From Epiperipatus broadwayi (lineage: Eukaryota > Onychophora > Udeonychophora > Euonychophora > Peripatidae), in the NCBI GenBank assembly GCA_028023455.1, contig JAQFVV010012420.1:5407770-5471769 (forward strand): a stretch of DNA of 64,000 bases, read 5' to 3'. A model generated the notes under the pieces. The model searched no databases and was not told the origin of the DNA. It saw only the letters and a program-made list of their open reading frames with translations. Of this stretch, positions 22,661 through 35,457 are shown one piece after another. A program made the position numbers and the translations under genes. The stretch's first letter is position 1, and every line of letters begins with the position of its first letter.

Positions 22661-24349
22661 TGTGCCATTACTTTTCGTATCTAAAAGTTTGTAGGCCAAG
22701 AATCAAAGATTTTACTTACAGCTGGAATCATATCATACAAGGGCGCCACCAGTAAATAACCTGGAGCCACAAAATTAGAAGAATCTTATATTGCGGCTGT
22801 TAATTTTTATACGTATGACAGATTCAGCTAATCTCCCTTGCAATCCCTTTTTTCTTTATATATATGCGTGTATACGCTATGGTCATATGTTTTATTATTA
22901 CATACAAACGCTAAAGGAATAAATGCGAACATTTACATCTGTTTTAAATAATAAAAAGTTTTATTATAAAATCTTTTTTTATATACCTTTCCTTTATTCA
23001 AGACTATTGATAGAAACAAATCATTTATAATTACCCCCTCTACCTCCCTCTTTTCTATAGACTTAACCCGACTAACATTATCGTTCTTTTTCTTTTTTTT
23101 TTATATAAAAAAAAAACAACACAGGTGAAGAGTAACATATTTTTCATTCTCGAAGGAACATGCGCTTTTACTTATATATATAAGCATCCCAGACTGGTAC
23201 GAATCTTGACCAGTGCAGAGGCTAAGCGGCTTACTATTAGGAGACAGAAATTACTCTGAACCCCTACCCTCTCTTTCAATATTTACTCCACTCTTAAACT
23301 TTTCATTTGCTTTCTTAAATCATTTCTATTTTTAATCTCCCCTATAGTCTTGAATCCTATCTAAAGCTAGTTGAAAACCCTCTTTAAAGAAAAATTCAAA
23401 TACAAATAAAAATAAATTACGAATTTCAAATAAAATTAATTGGACAAAGTAAACATAAGCATTATAAATATATGCATATAAAAAAAACTTTCTATTGTCG
23501 CAACTTATAGTTCGTGGCTGATTAAATATAATCCCAATTAGAGGTGTTTTTAAATTTAGCAATCAATAGTTCAAGCAAAAAGCAAAGTTTATATTAACCT
23601 GATCAATCAGTGTCCGTACACATTCCTTGGGATCCTTTGGGAGTTGATTCACTGTAACGAATTTTGTCTGCCCACTAGCTTTGCTTTCTCTTCGGTGGTT
23701 TCTCGGTGCTGAAATACAGGAATCAGCTGGCTTTCCGGCAAGGGGTCGGATTTTAGTTGTTTAGCCTTCTAACATTTTTATTTTTCAAATAGTTCTCTTC
23801 TGTTATAAAAAAAATTAATAATTAATCCATAAACAATAAGTTTGTCTCTTATTTATAGTCCTTTTTCCATTGTCCTTTTATCTGATCATATTCCCAGCCA
23901 GTGATTGCATTTCTTTAATTTTTTTTTAGTTTTTTAACACCAGCTAACTAGAAGCCATGACAATAGAATTAATTATAATTCTTTTCTCTCTTTCCCCCAC
24001 CTTTTCAGATCAGAAAATTTAATTACGAAATTGTTTTAAAAAAAAACAAAAAATTATTTAATATCACTTTCGATGTAATCTCAATCCAATTAAACAAATA
24101 ACTAATCTACCATTTTGTCCTTTTTTTTTCTATTTTGTTCTTTTAAAATCCCATTAAAAATAAAACAATAAATAATGCCAAAAAAATCCACTATATATAT
24201 ATATAAACTAATAAATAATACCGCAAAAAAAAACTTTCTATATACACAGCATTTATTTATTATTCTATGCCTAAATATATATGTGTATATACGTGATTTT
24301 TTTACATATATAAAGAATATAACATGAGCCGCTCAAAATTATCGGCTCA
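22661..24349 (-). repeat. gypsy-1 3' LTR (element sense)
   Basis: 1,689 bp; starts TGTGCC and ends GGCTCA on the plus strand, i.e. canonical TG...CA. The near-twin at 28,298 is 1,698 bp. Confidence 0.92.
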
Positions 24350-24392
24350 TTGCATCTCTTCCAAAAAAAAAAATGTAAAAAAAAAACTTTAA

Positions 24393-25620
24393 TTACTCCC
24401 TCTTTTACAAGGCTTCAAACACCTTGCATTATAAGTCCCTTTTCTTCCCCTTTTTCCTAACACTACAAATGCATTAGGTCCGCATTTTTGAACAATTTTG
24501 TATGGACCTTCAAACAAAGGAAAAAATTTCTTATATTGCTTCTCACTCATCCGGCTCACTGGCTGAGTTTTGACATAAACCCATTCTCCTATCTCAAAAT
24601 GCCCTGGATATACATTCCCTTTTTTTTCTCTGTTCAGCTTTCTTTTTTAACTGCTCTATAGCATGACGTCGATCGCTTTCCACATTAACTCTTTCCTTTT
24701 CTGAAGGTACCGGATACTTTAGAAGAGACAGTTCGACCCGGCCATAATGTAGTCTTTCAGGGGCCAGGCTGGTGGACTCATGGTAAGTACAATTTATAAT
24801 TTTGATCATTCGTGTAAGTACATTAAACCACTGCTTATGGTTTCCTTTCAAATGAGCCTGAAATAAACACCCCAATTCTTTCATAACCCTTTCACAAGGG
24901 TTAGATTGAAGGTTTCTAATGGAGGTTAAAACATGTTGTATCTTCTCCTGCTGAAGCCAATTTTTCCATTCATTGGCCATAAAAGGAGTACCATGATCAC
25001 TCAAAACTGCACTAGGTTTGCCCACCTGTATAAACTGTTTGTCTCTCAGCACAGCGATCGATGATTTTGTGTCAGCTTTATGCAAAGGGTATGCTTGTAC
25101 TAACTTCGAAAAAATGTCATATGTCACTAAAATATACCTGTATTGATGAAATGAAGGCAAAGGACCATAGAAATTGATGGCCAATAACTCATTTGGGTTT
25201 TTCAGTATAATATGAGTAAGTATTCCTGCATAATTCTTATTCGCAGGTTTATTTTGTTGACATTCGTGGCATTTCTCTATCGTGTCCACAACAGACTGGT
25301 CATATTTGGCCAATAGTACCATCTTTGCATGAGTTTATTTATCTTAAGTGATCCATAATGTCCGTAGGTCCTATGTACATAATTTATCAAGCGTTCCCTT
25401 AATGTTTGAGGTATAACTATTTTCCAGCAATCTATTTCTTGCTTGACCTGAAACATCAGCATCCCGTTCATCATTCTATATCGAGTAATTTATTATTACC
25501 TCGTATGTGGTTTCCTGTCTGTTTGATATTATTCCAACCTTGTATTAGTTTTTTGCATTTAAAATCAGAGGCCTGAAAAAACTTTATTCTCTTCATATCC
25601 CTTTCCATCGCTTTATCAGA
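24393..25620 (-). pseudogene. gypsy-1 integrase
   Basis: Zinc-binding H2C2 part at 25,380-25,250 (HRTYGHYG ... CHECQQNK), split by a frameshift near 25,320. Catalytic core 25,200-24,800: the first metal-binding residue, expected as D in a 'D-x-x-GPL' context, is N (LAINFYGPLPSF); the second Asp (VLSDHGTPF) and the Glu (NPCERVMKELG) are kept. Core frame 25,322-24,594 is 242 codons. The C-terminal part (...FPLFEGPYKIVQKCGPNAFVV) follows in another frame to about 24,393. No chromodomain is seen. With D changed to N this copy should not integrate. Confidence 0.82.
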
Positions 25621-25627
25621 ATCCATC

Positions 25628-26372
25628 GCGAGTGGGGTTAATCAGGCTCCCTCTAGTGTTAGGTTCTGACCTTTGTCTGGAGCCGGATTTCTACTCAGTA
25701 TATTGGGCACTATATTTTCTTTTCCTGAGCAATGTACTACCCGGTAATTGAACCTTTGAAGATATAAAGCCCACCTTATAAGTCTATCGTTTGTTAAATA
25801 ACACTTGTTAATAAACTCCAAACTCTTATGATCTGTAATAATGATAATCTCCGATCCTAGTAGTAAATGTTTGAGTTTGTTTAATGCCCAAATTATGGCC
25901 AGCGCCTCCCTTTCAGTAGCTGTATAATTTCTTTCTGCTTGATTTAGAGTTCTACTTAAAAAATATAGAACTTCCGGTTTTTTTCTTCATTTTCTTGAAA
26001 TAGAATGGCCCCCAACCCGACTTTACTGCTGTCTGTTTGTAGCATAAAAGGTTTTTTAAAATCAGGATAAGCGAGTGTAACAACTTTTAGAAAGTTTTCT
26101 TTAATCGTTTTGAATGCTTCACATTGTTTTTCACCCCACTCCCATCGACTTCCTTTTCTAAGCAGTTGTACAAGCACTTCTGTGTCTCCAGAAAAATTCT
26201 CGTAGAATCTCTGATAAAAGTTACATATGCCGAGAAATGATCTTATTTGTTTCCTATTCTTAGGTTGAGGAAAATTGTTTATTGCTTCAATTTTATCAGG
26301 ATGTGGATTTACACCTTGCGCGCAGACAAGATGACCTAAAAATAAAATTTCTTTTTGTAAAATGTTACTTTT
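25628..26372 (-). pseudogene. gypsy-1 RT connection and RNase H
   Basis: Continues pol in other frames: GHLVCAQGVNPHPDKI (RT thumb/connection) near 26,300, then RNase H with PFMLQTDSSKVGLGAIL (first catalytic Asp) near 26,030, TEREALAIIWAL (Glu) near 25,900 and ITDHKSLEF (Asp-His) near 25,830. A one-base shift in an A7 run near 25,979-25,985 splits the domain. Confidence 0.8.
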
Positions 26373-26373
26373 T

Positions 26374-27114
26374 TTAAAAATTGATCATAATGTTTTCCTT
26401 TTGACACTCCTGTAAAAACACAGATAAATTTTCTAAATGCTCTTGAGATGAACGTGAAGCTATTACAACGTCGTCCATATAATATACGATAAACTGTTTC
26501 ACCCTGTCCAATAATACCTGATCTAAACAGTGTAACAAACCGGATCCACTATTTACCAGCCCGAACGGCACACATTGAAACACATACGTATATCCCTCAT
26601 ATCTAAATGTGGTGTACTTTTGATCTTCTCTATGAAGTGGCATCTGCCAGTAACTCGAGGTTAAGTCGAAAGACGAGAAGTATTTCTTTTCATGAAATTC
26701 TAACAATAAATCTGTTATATGAGGTGGTACATCTCTGTCTGGTATAGTAATAGTGTTTAACTGTCGCGCGTCTAAACATACCCTCATGGAGCCATCTTTT
26801 TTTTTTACAATTACCAGAGGGTTTATATAAGGAGACTGTTGTTTTCTTATGATTCCCCACTGTTCCATCTGTTGTATTTGACTGTCTACTTCGGTTTTAT
26901 ATTTAACTGGAATAGGGTATGATCTCCCCTGAAACTGAGTCTCCTCTTTTACTCTTATCTGGTGTACATATCCCTTTATAATGCCAGGGTTCGTAGCAAA
27001 TACTCGTTCGTGCTGCTGTAATATTTCTCTTAGTCGGTTTTCCCAGTTGTTATTATTTTTCTCCAACTTGCTTACTTTGTTCTCTATTTCCTCATAAATG
27101 TCCTCTATTATCAT
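26374..27114 (-). pseudogene. gypsy-1 reverse transcriptase
   Basis: A 246-codon frame from a Met at 27,114; true pol reading starts further upstream after the shift near 27,185. RT motifs in order: a YPIPVKYK segment, PLVIVKKKDGSMRVCLDARQ, FSSFDLTSSYWQMPL (first catalytic Asp), FQCVPFGLVNSG, and YYMDDVVIAS (second and third Asp, near 26,470-26,482). All three catalytic Asp are present. Met in YMDD is less usual than Val/Ile/Leu for Ty3/gypsy. The frame breaks at a T5A7 run near 26,370-26,385. Confidence 0.85.
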
Positions 27115-27163
27115 ATGTGCTACTTTATTACTTTGACTACTTCGTTCACTAAATGGAATTATT

Positions 27164-28093
27164 TCATTTTCTATTATTGCTATTTTTTTTATAGTAATTA
27201 ATTTTGGTGCCAGTTCGATGCATAAAGTCTGACCCCAGTATCATATCTTCTATTAAATTTGTCATCGATACTAGCGTGTGTTGTATCCTTTGTTTTCCCA
27301 CCTGTATTTCTCCATATACCTGCATGGGGTCGAGCCTAACTCTTTTACCATTTGCCATCATTATTTCTGATTTTTTTAGAGGTAATATGTGTAATTTCCC
27401 TTCCTGATTCTTAATTTGGTTTAGTATTTCGTTCGAGATTATAGAGACTTGGCTACCTGAATCCAACAATGCTTGCACTTGAATTCCCTGCACTTTTACT
27501 GTGATCACCGGGCATGTTTGGTCAGCCATTGTCTGTACTCTTTCTTCTTCTTCTATTACTACATTTAACACTTTGGGTTTTGTTTCTTCTCGATCACCTT
27601 GTTCCTCTATGCTTTTCTCTATTCGAAGTGCTTCCAATACCTCCTCCAATCCTTTATGGATACAGGTCGTTAGTCTATCCTGTATCTTTTTTGGCATGTT
27701 TCTCTTTACTATACTCATCATCTGATATTCCGAGATCGGGTATTCGATTACCTTTCTTAACTTCGTTATTTGTTTCATAAAAAACTGTGTATACATCCCC
27801 TCCTCTTTCGTATATTTTTCTCTTTTTACATCTCTTCGCAGTTTTTCTTGCCTTTCTATGTTCCAAAATCTACACATTAATGCTTTAATGTATTTTTTAA
27901 AATTGTCTGGCCTCTCATATATAGCTCTCCACCAATCTTGTGCTACGCCTACCAAATGGTTACTTGCTATTATTATTTTTTCTTTCTCTCCTACTTTGTA
28001 TATTTTGAAACAGTCTTCTAGGCTCTCTATGTGTTCAAATAAAGTCTCCTCTTCTTTTCCTTCGAAAATTTTTATTTCTATTCTGTCTCGCAT
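27164..28093 (-). CDS. gypsy-1 Gag-protease
   Basis: A 309-codon intact frame starting at an ATG (28,093) 205 bp inside the 5' LTR border. Residues ~1-150 look like the retrotransposon Gag (capsid) domain, with the typical WW..IYERP, FWNIERQEKL and VKRNMPKKIQ segments. There is no zinc knuckle. Residues ~195-300 are an aspartic protease: the catalytic LLDSGSQVSIIS lies near 27,450-27,466, and ILGSDF occurs toward the end. Gag and protease are therefore one frame. The frame ends after an A8 run at about 27,182-27,189, where pol continues in another frame. This could be a chance mutation or a shift site; homopolymer position favours mutation or sequencing error. Confidence 0.82.
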   Translation of the reverse strand: MRDRIEIKIFEGKEEETLFEHIESLEDCFKIYKVGEKEKIIIASNHLVGVAQDWWRAIYERPDNFKKYIKALMCRFWNIERQEKLRRDVKREKYTKEEGMYTQFFMKQITKLRKVIEYPISEYQMMSIVKRNMPKKIQDRLTTCIHKGLEEVLEALRIEKSIEEQGDREETKPKVLNVVIEEEERVQTMADQTCPVITVKVQGIQVQALLDSGSQVSIISNEILNQIKNQEGKLHILPLKKSEIMMANGKRVRLDPMQVYGEIQVGKQRIQHTLVSMTNLIEDMILGSDFMHRTGTKINYYKKNSNNRK

Positions 28094-28297
28094 TTTTTTA
28101 ATTTTTATATTTATTGTGTAAACAAAATTACTTCATATAGTGTAAAACCCTCCCCCAACCATGACACCAACTCTGTGATCTCATCTAAAAAACCAACCTC
28201 ACTTATCTCACAACTCCTATCTCCGGTCGTTTATTATTCTAGTAAGGCCCAAAATGTTGGGTACACCATTTTCTATCTTTTCTCTAGCCTACCCCTC

Positions 28298-29995
28298 TGT
28301 GCCACTACTTTTCGTATCTAAAAGTTTGTAGGCCAAGAATCAAAGATTTTACTTACAGCTGAAATCATATCATATGAGGGCGCCACCAGTAAATAACCTG
28401 GAGCCACGAAATTAGAAGAATCTTATATCACGGCTGTTAATTTTTATACGTATGACAGATTCAGCTAATCTCCCTTGCAATCCCTTTTTTCTTTATATAT
28501 ATGCGTGTATACGCTATGGTCATATGTTTTATTATTACATACAAACGCTAAAGAAATAAACGCGAACACTTACATATGTTTCAAATAATAAAAAGTTTTA
28601 TTATAAAATCTTTTTTATATACCTTTCCTTTATTCAAGACTATTGATAGAAACAAATCATTTATAATTACCCCCTCTACCTCCCTCTTTTCTATAGATTT
28701 AACCCGACTAACATTATTGTTCTTTTTCTCCCCCCCCCTTTTTTTTTTTATAAATAAAAAAAAAAAACACAGGTGAAGAGTAACATATTTTTCGTTCTCG
28801 AAGGAACATGCACTTTTACTTATATATATAAGCATCCCAGACTGGTACGAATCTTGACCAGTGCAGAGGCTAAGCGGCTTACTATTAGGAGACAGTAATT
28901 ACTCTGAACCCCTACCCTCTCTTTCAATATTTACTCCACTCTTAAACTTTTCATTTGCTTTCTTAAATCATTTCTATTTTTAATCTCCCCTATAGTCTTG
29001 AATCCTATCTAAAGCTAGTTGAAAACCCTCTTTAAAGAAAAATTCAAATACAAATAAAAATAAATTACGAATTTCAAATAAAATTAATTGGACAAAGTAA
29101 ACATAAGCATTATAAATATATGCATATAAAAAAAAACTTTCTATTGTCGCAACTTATAGTTCGTGGCTGATTAAATATAATCCCAATTAGAGGTGTTTTT
29201 AAATTTAGCAATCAATAGTTCAAGCAAAAAGCAAAGTTTATATTAACCTGATCGATCAGTGTCCATACGCGTTCCTTGGGATCCTTTGGGAGTTGATTCA
29301 CTATAACGAATTTTGTCTGCCCGGCTAACTTTGCTTTCTCTTCGGTGGTTTTTCGGTGATGAAATCCAGGATTCGGCTAGTGTCCCGGCTGGGGATGGAT
29401 TTTAGTTGTTTAGTCTTCTAACATTTTTATTTTTCAAATAGTTCTCTTCTGTTATAAAAAAATTAATAATTAATCTATAAACAATAGGTTTGTCTCTTAT
29501 TTATAGTCCTTTTTCCATTGTCCTTTTATCTGATCACGTTCCCAGTCAGTGATTGCATTTCTTTAATTTTTTTTTTTAGTTTTTTAACACCAGCTAACTA
29601 GAAGCCACGACAATAGAACTAATTATAATTCTTTTCTCTCTTTCCCCCACCTTTTCAGATCAGAAAATTTAATTACGAAATTGTTTTAAAAAAAAACAAA
29701 AATTTATTTAATATCACTTTCGATGTAATCTCAATCCAATTAAACAAATAACTAATCTACCATTTTGTCCTTTTTTTCTATTTTGTTCTTTTAAAATCCC
29801 ATTAAAAATAAAACAATAAATAATGCCAAAAAACCCCACTATATATATATATAAACTAATAAAGAATACCGCAAAAAAAAACTTTCTATATACACAGCAT
29901 TTATTTATTATTCTATGCCTAAATATATATGTGTATATACATGATTTTTACATATATAAAGAATATAACATGAGCCGCTCGAAATTATCGGCTTA
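28298..29995 (-). repeat. gypsy-1 5' LTR (element sense)
   Basis: 1,698 bp; starts TGTGCC, and its last two bases read TA where the partner has CA (one mutation). Length changes against the partner are mainly in A, T and C runs (for example CCCCCCCC at 28,731). Confidence 0.92.
28819..28832 (-). promoter_or_regulatory. Possible TATA box in gypsy-1 5' LTR
   Basis: CTTATATATATAAG inside the 5' LTR, conserved at 23,171-23,184 in the other LTR. Position within the LTR and sequence fit a TATA element, but no start site can be seen. Confidence 0.3.
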
Positions 29996-30139
29996 ATATA
30001 TATACATTACAGTTTAGTAATCAAATAGTTTATATATATATACACAATGTTACTCTCTAAAATATTGGTCGTATTAAATTTATTATAAAATAATAATTTA
30101 TTGTGCATTCCCTAATTCACTCTAAATACATATATATAT
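29996..30139 (-). repeat. gypsy-2 3' LTR, segment 2
   Basis: Continues the LTR after gypsy-1 (matches about 43,687-43,815 of the partner). It begins with the target duplication ATATAT and stops in a TA-rich tract where the next insertion starts. Confidence 0.8.
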
Positions 30140-33100
30140 TATATAACCTATATTCCCAACACCGCTCATATACATTACATGAGCGAAATGCCCAGGCGCC
30201 AGTTCTATTAATAAATAGAACAATATAACAAAATATATAATACAAAATTATTACTGAGACTCTATATTTAAGTTTATGTTCAGCTCAGCTCAGTGGGAGG
30301 CTATAGGCAGTTCATAAGATATATGATAATAAATGAATAAAAGAAGAAATATTATAAAACATTTAATATAATGTAAATTCCTTTGTTAATTAATTGTATG
30401 ATAAAGAATCATAATGTTTATTTGGTACAGTCTATTAAAATATACTTTAAACTTAATTTCTTCCTTCATCCAAGTATAACATATATCAGCTTGCTATAAT
30501 TATATTCTTAAACAATTCTATGACTTGGCATATCATAATCTAAACATCTACTTTAATGCCAATCAAGAAATAAACAATAAGATCTCAGGGAATTTTAACA
30601 AACACAGTTGAATTAAATAAACTACATTGGCCCATAAGTTATAATTCTAAAGTATGACAAAAATGTAATAAAACAAATTGACTAAAATATTTTACTGTGT
30701 TTCAATAATAAGATAATGACAGAGATAGGGTATTTTAATCTCATATCATCATCTAACAAATATACTGACTTGGCAACCTTTCTAATACGTTTATCAAGTG
30801 GCAAATGTTCTTTTATAATGTTTGGATTAAGAAAAACAATATTGTCAGACACTAGCAAATTTAATATTATAACTCTAAAATAATATATCTATTTTGTAAT
30901 AGATTTATGAAATGTGGAGATGTGGAAATGGAAAACACGAATGTACACAAGAATAACTCAAGACACAGTTTTTAAGATTTTAAATAACTAAAACAAATCA
31001 TTTATTACAACAAAATAAATTTGGTTTAACATAATATTTACAAATGGACTATTTGTTTTACAGATTTTTAAATTATCAAATAAATTTTTAGCATCAGTTT
31101 GGGATTATCCCTACTATCAAAGCAAATTAATAACAAAACTTAAATATCCTGACTTCGAACACATACTTTGCCTACATGTTTCATCTATATGACAATAAAT
31201 AAATGACATATTATATTATTAGCACAAAAAAATAGATACTTTCGAGAGGATATTACTCTTGATTAATAAAATAAATCAAATTACTTATATTTGGCTTTCA
31301 GCAAAGCAACTTTCTCTAATTGACTAATAATCACTTTCAATTACGTATACCTTTCATTTATAGCAACAAAATCATGTTTATTCTGATGATTTGATGATTT
31401 ATAACCTTTATTTAAATAAATACACTGTATTTTAAAATATTTATTTCCCGTTTTAATCTTAATACTTTATACTTCTATTAAATGAATGTAATGTATTTCA
31501 AAGAAACATTTATTCCTCATTTTAATTTCAATATCTCTATACTTTATATACGCGATATTATTTATATTACACGTGTGTGTGCACGTTCAAGCAGCAATAA
31601 TGTAAAACAATCTTTTCTATAAACTCTCCATTCATTAAGAAAATATCATACAATTATTTTATTTCGAACAATGTCGTAATTCATCAATAAAATATGACAC
31701 TAATACTACATCAAGAGTTAATCTAACAATTTATCTATCCACATATTAATTAACACAAAGCTATATTTTCATGATTTTACATACTATACGTTATAAGGGA
31801 AATCTACATGAGGAGCAGATAACTCTTACTGAACACTTTTACAATTCCTCATTACCAAGAATCTAAGAAAAACATCACATAACTTCCTAAACATCATTTA
31901 ATCATATTTCAACAATAACTCATCTACTTCTAAATACACTATTGGTGGGGACTTATTTCCTCATCACCAGGGCCCTAAGAACATCACTTCAAAAAATATC
32001 ATTAATCATACGCATATAAAATAAACTAGGCTCTACTCATGGAAAATTATTAACATATACTAAATAAGCAAGATCTTTTATCCCTACAGACATTATAACG
32101 CAATCAGATTTCTTTCTATTCTCATAGCTTTTCTAAATATCGAACATTATAAATACACGCTGGCAGATAAATACATACAGATAATATACCAATCCATTCA
32201 ACTCAGTAGAATATGACAGTGTACGAAATTTATGCATAAATTTATTCACAAACTGAACTTTATCAAACAAATATCATAATTGTGCAAAACAAACACACAC
32301 CCGCGAATAAAAAGTATATATAATATTAACTCTAAATTACACACTAAGCAGGTAACATGATAATTAAATATTGCATTAAGGTACAACTTTTAATTTAATA
32401 AACTTTAGGTTACTTTTTAAAATTTAATGGTTCTAATTATTACGAACGAACTTTCTTTCATATCTAACAAACTATTTCTATTATACGTTCGTTGATTCAA
32501 AAAAAAAAAAATTCTCACTTTGAGATAATAAAGTATGCAAAATAAATATAAACCTCTCTAATAATATATTTAAAAAAAATACTTGTTTCTTTTACCTTCG
32601 TAAAAGAACAATAAAACTTATTTGAATACAATCAATTTTTACCAGCGTACTCCTCATTCAGATACGCTTCAGAGATGGTCTCGAAGATCAAAATAACACA
32701 GATTATAAATGAACATAATAATAAAGAAGCCTATCTACCTATCATATACATTAATTATGACAAGCAATAAAAAAAAATAAAGACACAAAGGTTATTAGTT
32801 TTGTAACTTAAAATAAAAGTTCACTTGCAAAGCTCGGTTCCAGGTTTATAAAACAATATGGGACATATTCCAAACTGAATTTTAAACTAAAATAAACTGC
32901 TGTAGGATAACCAAACAAATATAGTCATGCTTAAATAGGACTCAGCATCTTCAATGTTCATAACAAAGTTATTTAAGTTACTGTATCATACATAAGCAAT
33001 CAATTTATCTTCTATTATGACGAGAATATAATAAATTCTTAACTACTGTTGGACAGGAATTATCTCACTTATTCCGTTGTAGTTCTAAATTGAATACGTA

Positions 33101-34772
33101 ATTATTTTTAGTAGTTTATTGAATAGCATTTAATAATACTTTGTTTTATTTTCCATCTTTATCGAAGAGAACAAAAATTACCCGCATTTCTATCCTTCTA
33201 TTCGATTTAAACAGATACTTAATTTGAAGTAGCTCACATTTTATTTCCTTCATTTCCAGAAATATCAGATAAATAAATACTGCTATCTCTTTATGATGAA
33301 TTTAAACATGGCATGATTTATCAAAATATGCATGTCCTTAATTTTATGTTTAATCCTCACAAAAACATAGCACGGAAAATAGTGAAGAATTAAAATATAT
33401 TCTGTAAAATAGTTCTGCATGCGTTTTCCAGATATATTAAAGAACACACATTGGTTAATGATACAACAATAATATTCACGCAATTTATTCCTATTTAAAA
33501 TGATAATTAAGTGAAGTAATGTAGACTGGATGTTATTAACATATATTTTTAAAAAAGTAATAGTTATAAAGATGGTTAATTCAATATGTTTAAATTAAGA
33601 AGAGTAAAGTAAACTGAGTACCTTTTTTTAAAACTTAGAACTGCATTTTGAAATTAACTTTTTCCATAATATATTTCTTAATATCCTTTTGAAGTTTTAC
33701 TCCAAAGTGCTTTTTAAAATCAATTTGATTTCAGCAACTGGCTTTAATTTCCACAATAAATGTGCCACTGTTTACTGGTTACAGTTACATTACATAAAGC
33801 AAATTTTTCACTGGAGATCTTTGTTAAATAGTTCTCTCTAGCAAAGTTCATTTCCTTTCACAAGGTTACTCCCATGCATCTCTCTAGCTAAGCTAATTAC
33901 ATATGCAAAAAAAGAATCTTTTCAAAAAAAAAAAAATCACTTTGATTTTCAGAACTAAATGACAAAAAAAATAATAATAATAATAAAATAAATAGCTTTT
34001 ACAAACCTGAAAGAAAAATGAATATTAATTAACTATCAAATAAAAATGATTAATAATTTATTTAATTTGTAAAATAATCCATTGATTTAACTATCTATTA
34101 ATCATTGGAAAGAAATATATATTTGTTAATTATTTAAGATAACTACTGTAATTTAAATGTTTTTATTGTGAATGTACTATTGTTTGCTGTTATTAAAGAT
34201 GAAAATGAAATGAAACATAATGCAGAGTCATACATGCATACACATGTACTACAACCTAAATATTAAACTATCTTAACTAAATATAATTGAAATGGCTATT
34301 AATTGTTGACAAAAAGATAAGTATCAATGAATAAAGGATTTTGAAACCATTCAACTAATACTACAATAATATAAAATAACTTTGCATCTTTCTGACAAAA
34401 TGTATTAATTCCATTAATAAACAACCCCTCTTCCTTACATTAAATACCTCATTAACCACACTAATAATAATGAATACCTATAAAATGGTCAATAAACTGC
34501 ATAAGCAATCCATATTTAAGCTTTAAGCAATCTCCAGCAAAAAAATTTAAAATTCTAAGGCTATTTCATTTTTTTAAATATAATATAACTATTTAATTAA
34601 GATACAAAGTATCTTAAACCCTTGTGCCCATTCAGATGGCCACAATATATATATATATATAAGTTTCCAACCAGTAACCACCTAAACATTCACAGTAAAT
34701 ATAGCAACCAATATTTCTAACTGCTGTCAAGGCAACCTTCACACCTTTTAATAGCAAGAATGGAAATATATA
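30140..34772. mobile_element. ~4.6-kb non-coding insertion in gypsy-2 LTR
   Basis: The intact LTR copy at 43,810-43,830 reads through with a short TA-rich join, whereas here 4.6 kb intervenes. The insert is extremely AT-rich and lacks any convincing reading frame. Near its left edge it holds CGCTCAT...ATGAGCG (hairpin) and then the repeat shared with 384-900. Its borders lie in (TA)n, so exact ends and duplication are uncertain. It could be a degraded LTR or other non-autonomous element. Confidence 0.55.
30186..31000 (-). repeat. Second copy of the 384-900 repeat
   Basis: Starts GCCCAGGCGCCAGTTCTATT with the same adjoining hairpin as at 384. The blocks CAGCTCAG..GGGAGGCTATAGG and ATGTGGAAATGGA are in the same order. 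It is longer than the 384 copy by ~300 bp. Confidence 0.45.
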
Positions 34773-34888
34773 TATATATGTTGGACATGTATATATATTC
34801 CCATTATTAATGCAAGTTTTAAATGGATTGAGTTCAATAAGTAGGCCGATTTTGTTAGGAATATTTGCATTGTAAGCTACCCTTTACA
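34773..34888 (-). repeat. gypsy-2 3' LTR, segment 3 (inner end)
   Basis: Matches 43,825-43,951: GTTGGACATGTATATAT, then CCCATTATTAATGCAAG through to GTAAGCTACCCTTTACA, the LTR terminus. Confidence 0.82.
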
Positions 34889-34902
34889 ATACCCCTCTCC
34901 TT
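34889..34902 (-). promoter_or_regulatory. gypsy-2 polypurine tract
   Basis: Read on the minus strand, AAGGAGAGGGGTAT directly precedes the LTR start TGTAAAGGG. This is the expected primer site for plus-strand DNA synthesis and confirms orientation and LTR border. Confidence 0.8.
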
Positions 34903-35457
34903 ACAGGGTTAGAATTTTAAACTGTAATGAAAATTTTAACACTTATCACAAGGTTTGCATTTGAGGTTTGATGACTTTTTTGTTACACACATATAAGAAG
35001 GGTAATGAAACCTCTTCCTATTGTTTTCTAAACTCAACTACAAATTGCTTTGTATTCTTCTCTACTCAATCTCATGAAATATTTTTCAAGGTGGGGTTCA
35101 AACATAGGTTGTTTTTTAAACTACTGATGGTTATGTTTTGAGAACACTAATATAAACATGTTTCTCTTTCAGATAGCACATTTTTTTAGTTATCCTCTAT
35201 CCTGCTCCTATTGAGTCATATTGGATTTCCTTTGAGGATTAACAGAAGATTGGAGCAACCATCACTTGGTGTGGTTTAATTCTGTTAAATAAAGTGGCCC
35301 TAAAGTATCCTAATATCTGCTTTGGCATCCATTAGGGAATACTCTCATCATAAATTTTCAACCTAACTTTGTAATATCTATTTTTTTACTTATCAGCATT
35401 CATCTCTCTCACTCTCTTTTTTCTACATATCAGTTGAGTGTGATAATTTTGTAATTA

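Larger units (their letters stand above)
22661..29995 (-). mobile_element. Ty3/gypsy retrotransposon 'gypsy-1'
   Basis: A complete-length element of 7.3 kb: LTRs 22,661-24,349 and 28,298-29,995 and a 3.95-kb internal region with gag-protease, RT, RNase H and integrase on the minus strand. It is inserted in the gypsy-2 LTR with an ATATAT duplication (22,655-22,660, 29,996-30,001). The LTRs are much more alike (a few percent differences, mostly transitions) than those of gypsy-2, so it is younger. Reading frames are broken, several times at homopolymer runs. Confidence 0.9.

Noticed and set aside
27501-28121. Several plus-strand frames of 70-90 codons across gypsy-1 gag
   Set aside because: Shadows of the minus-strand Gag-protease frame.
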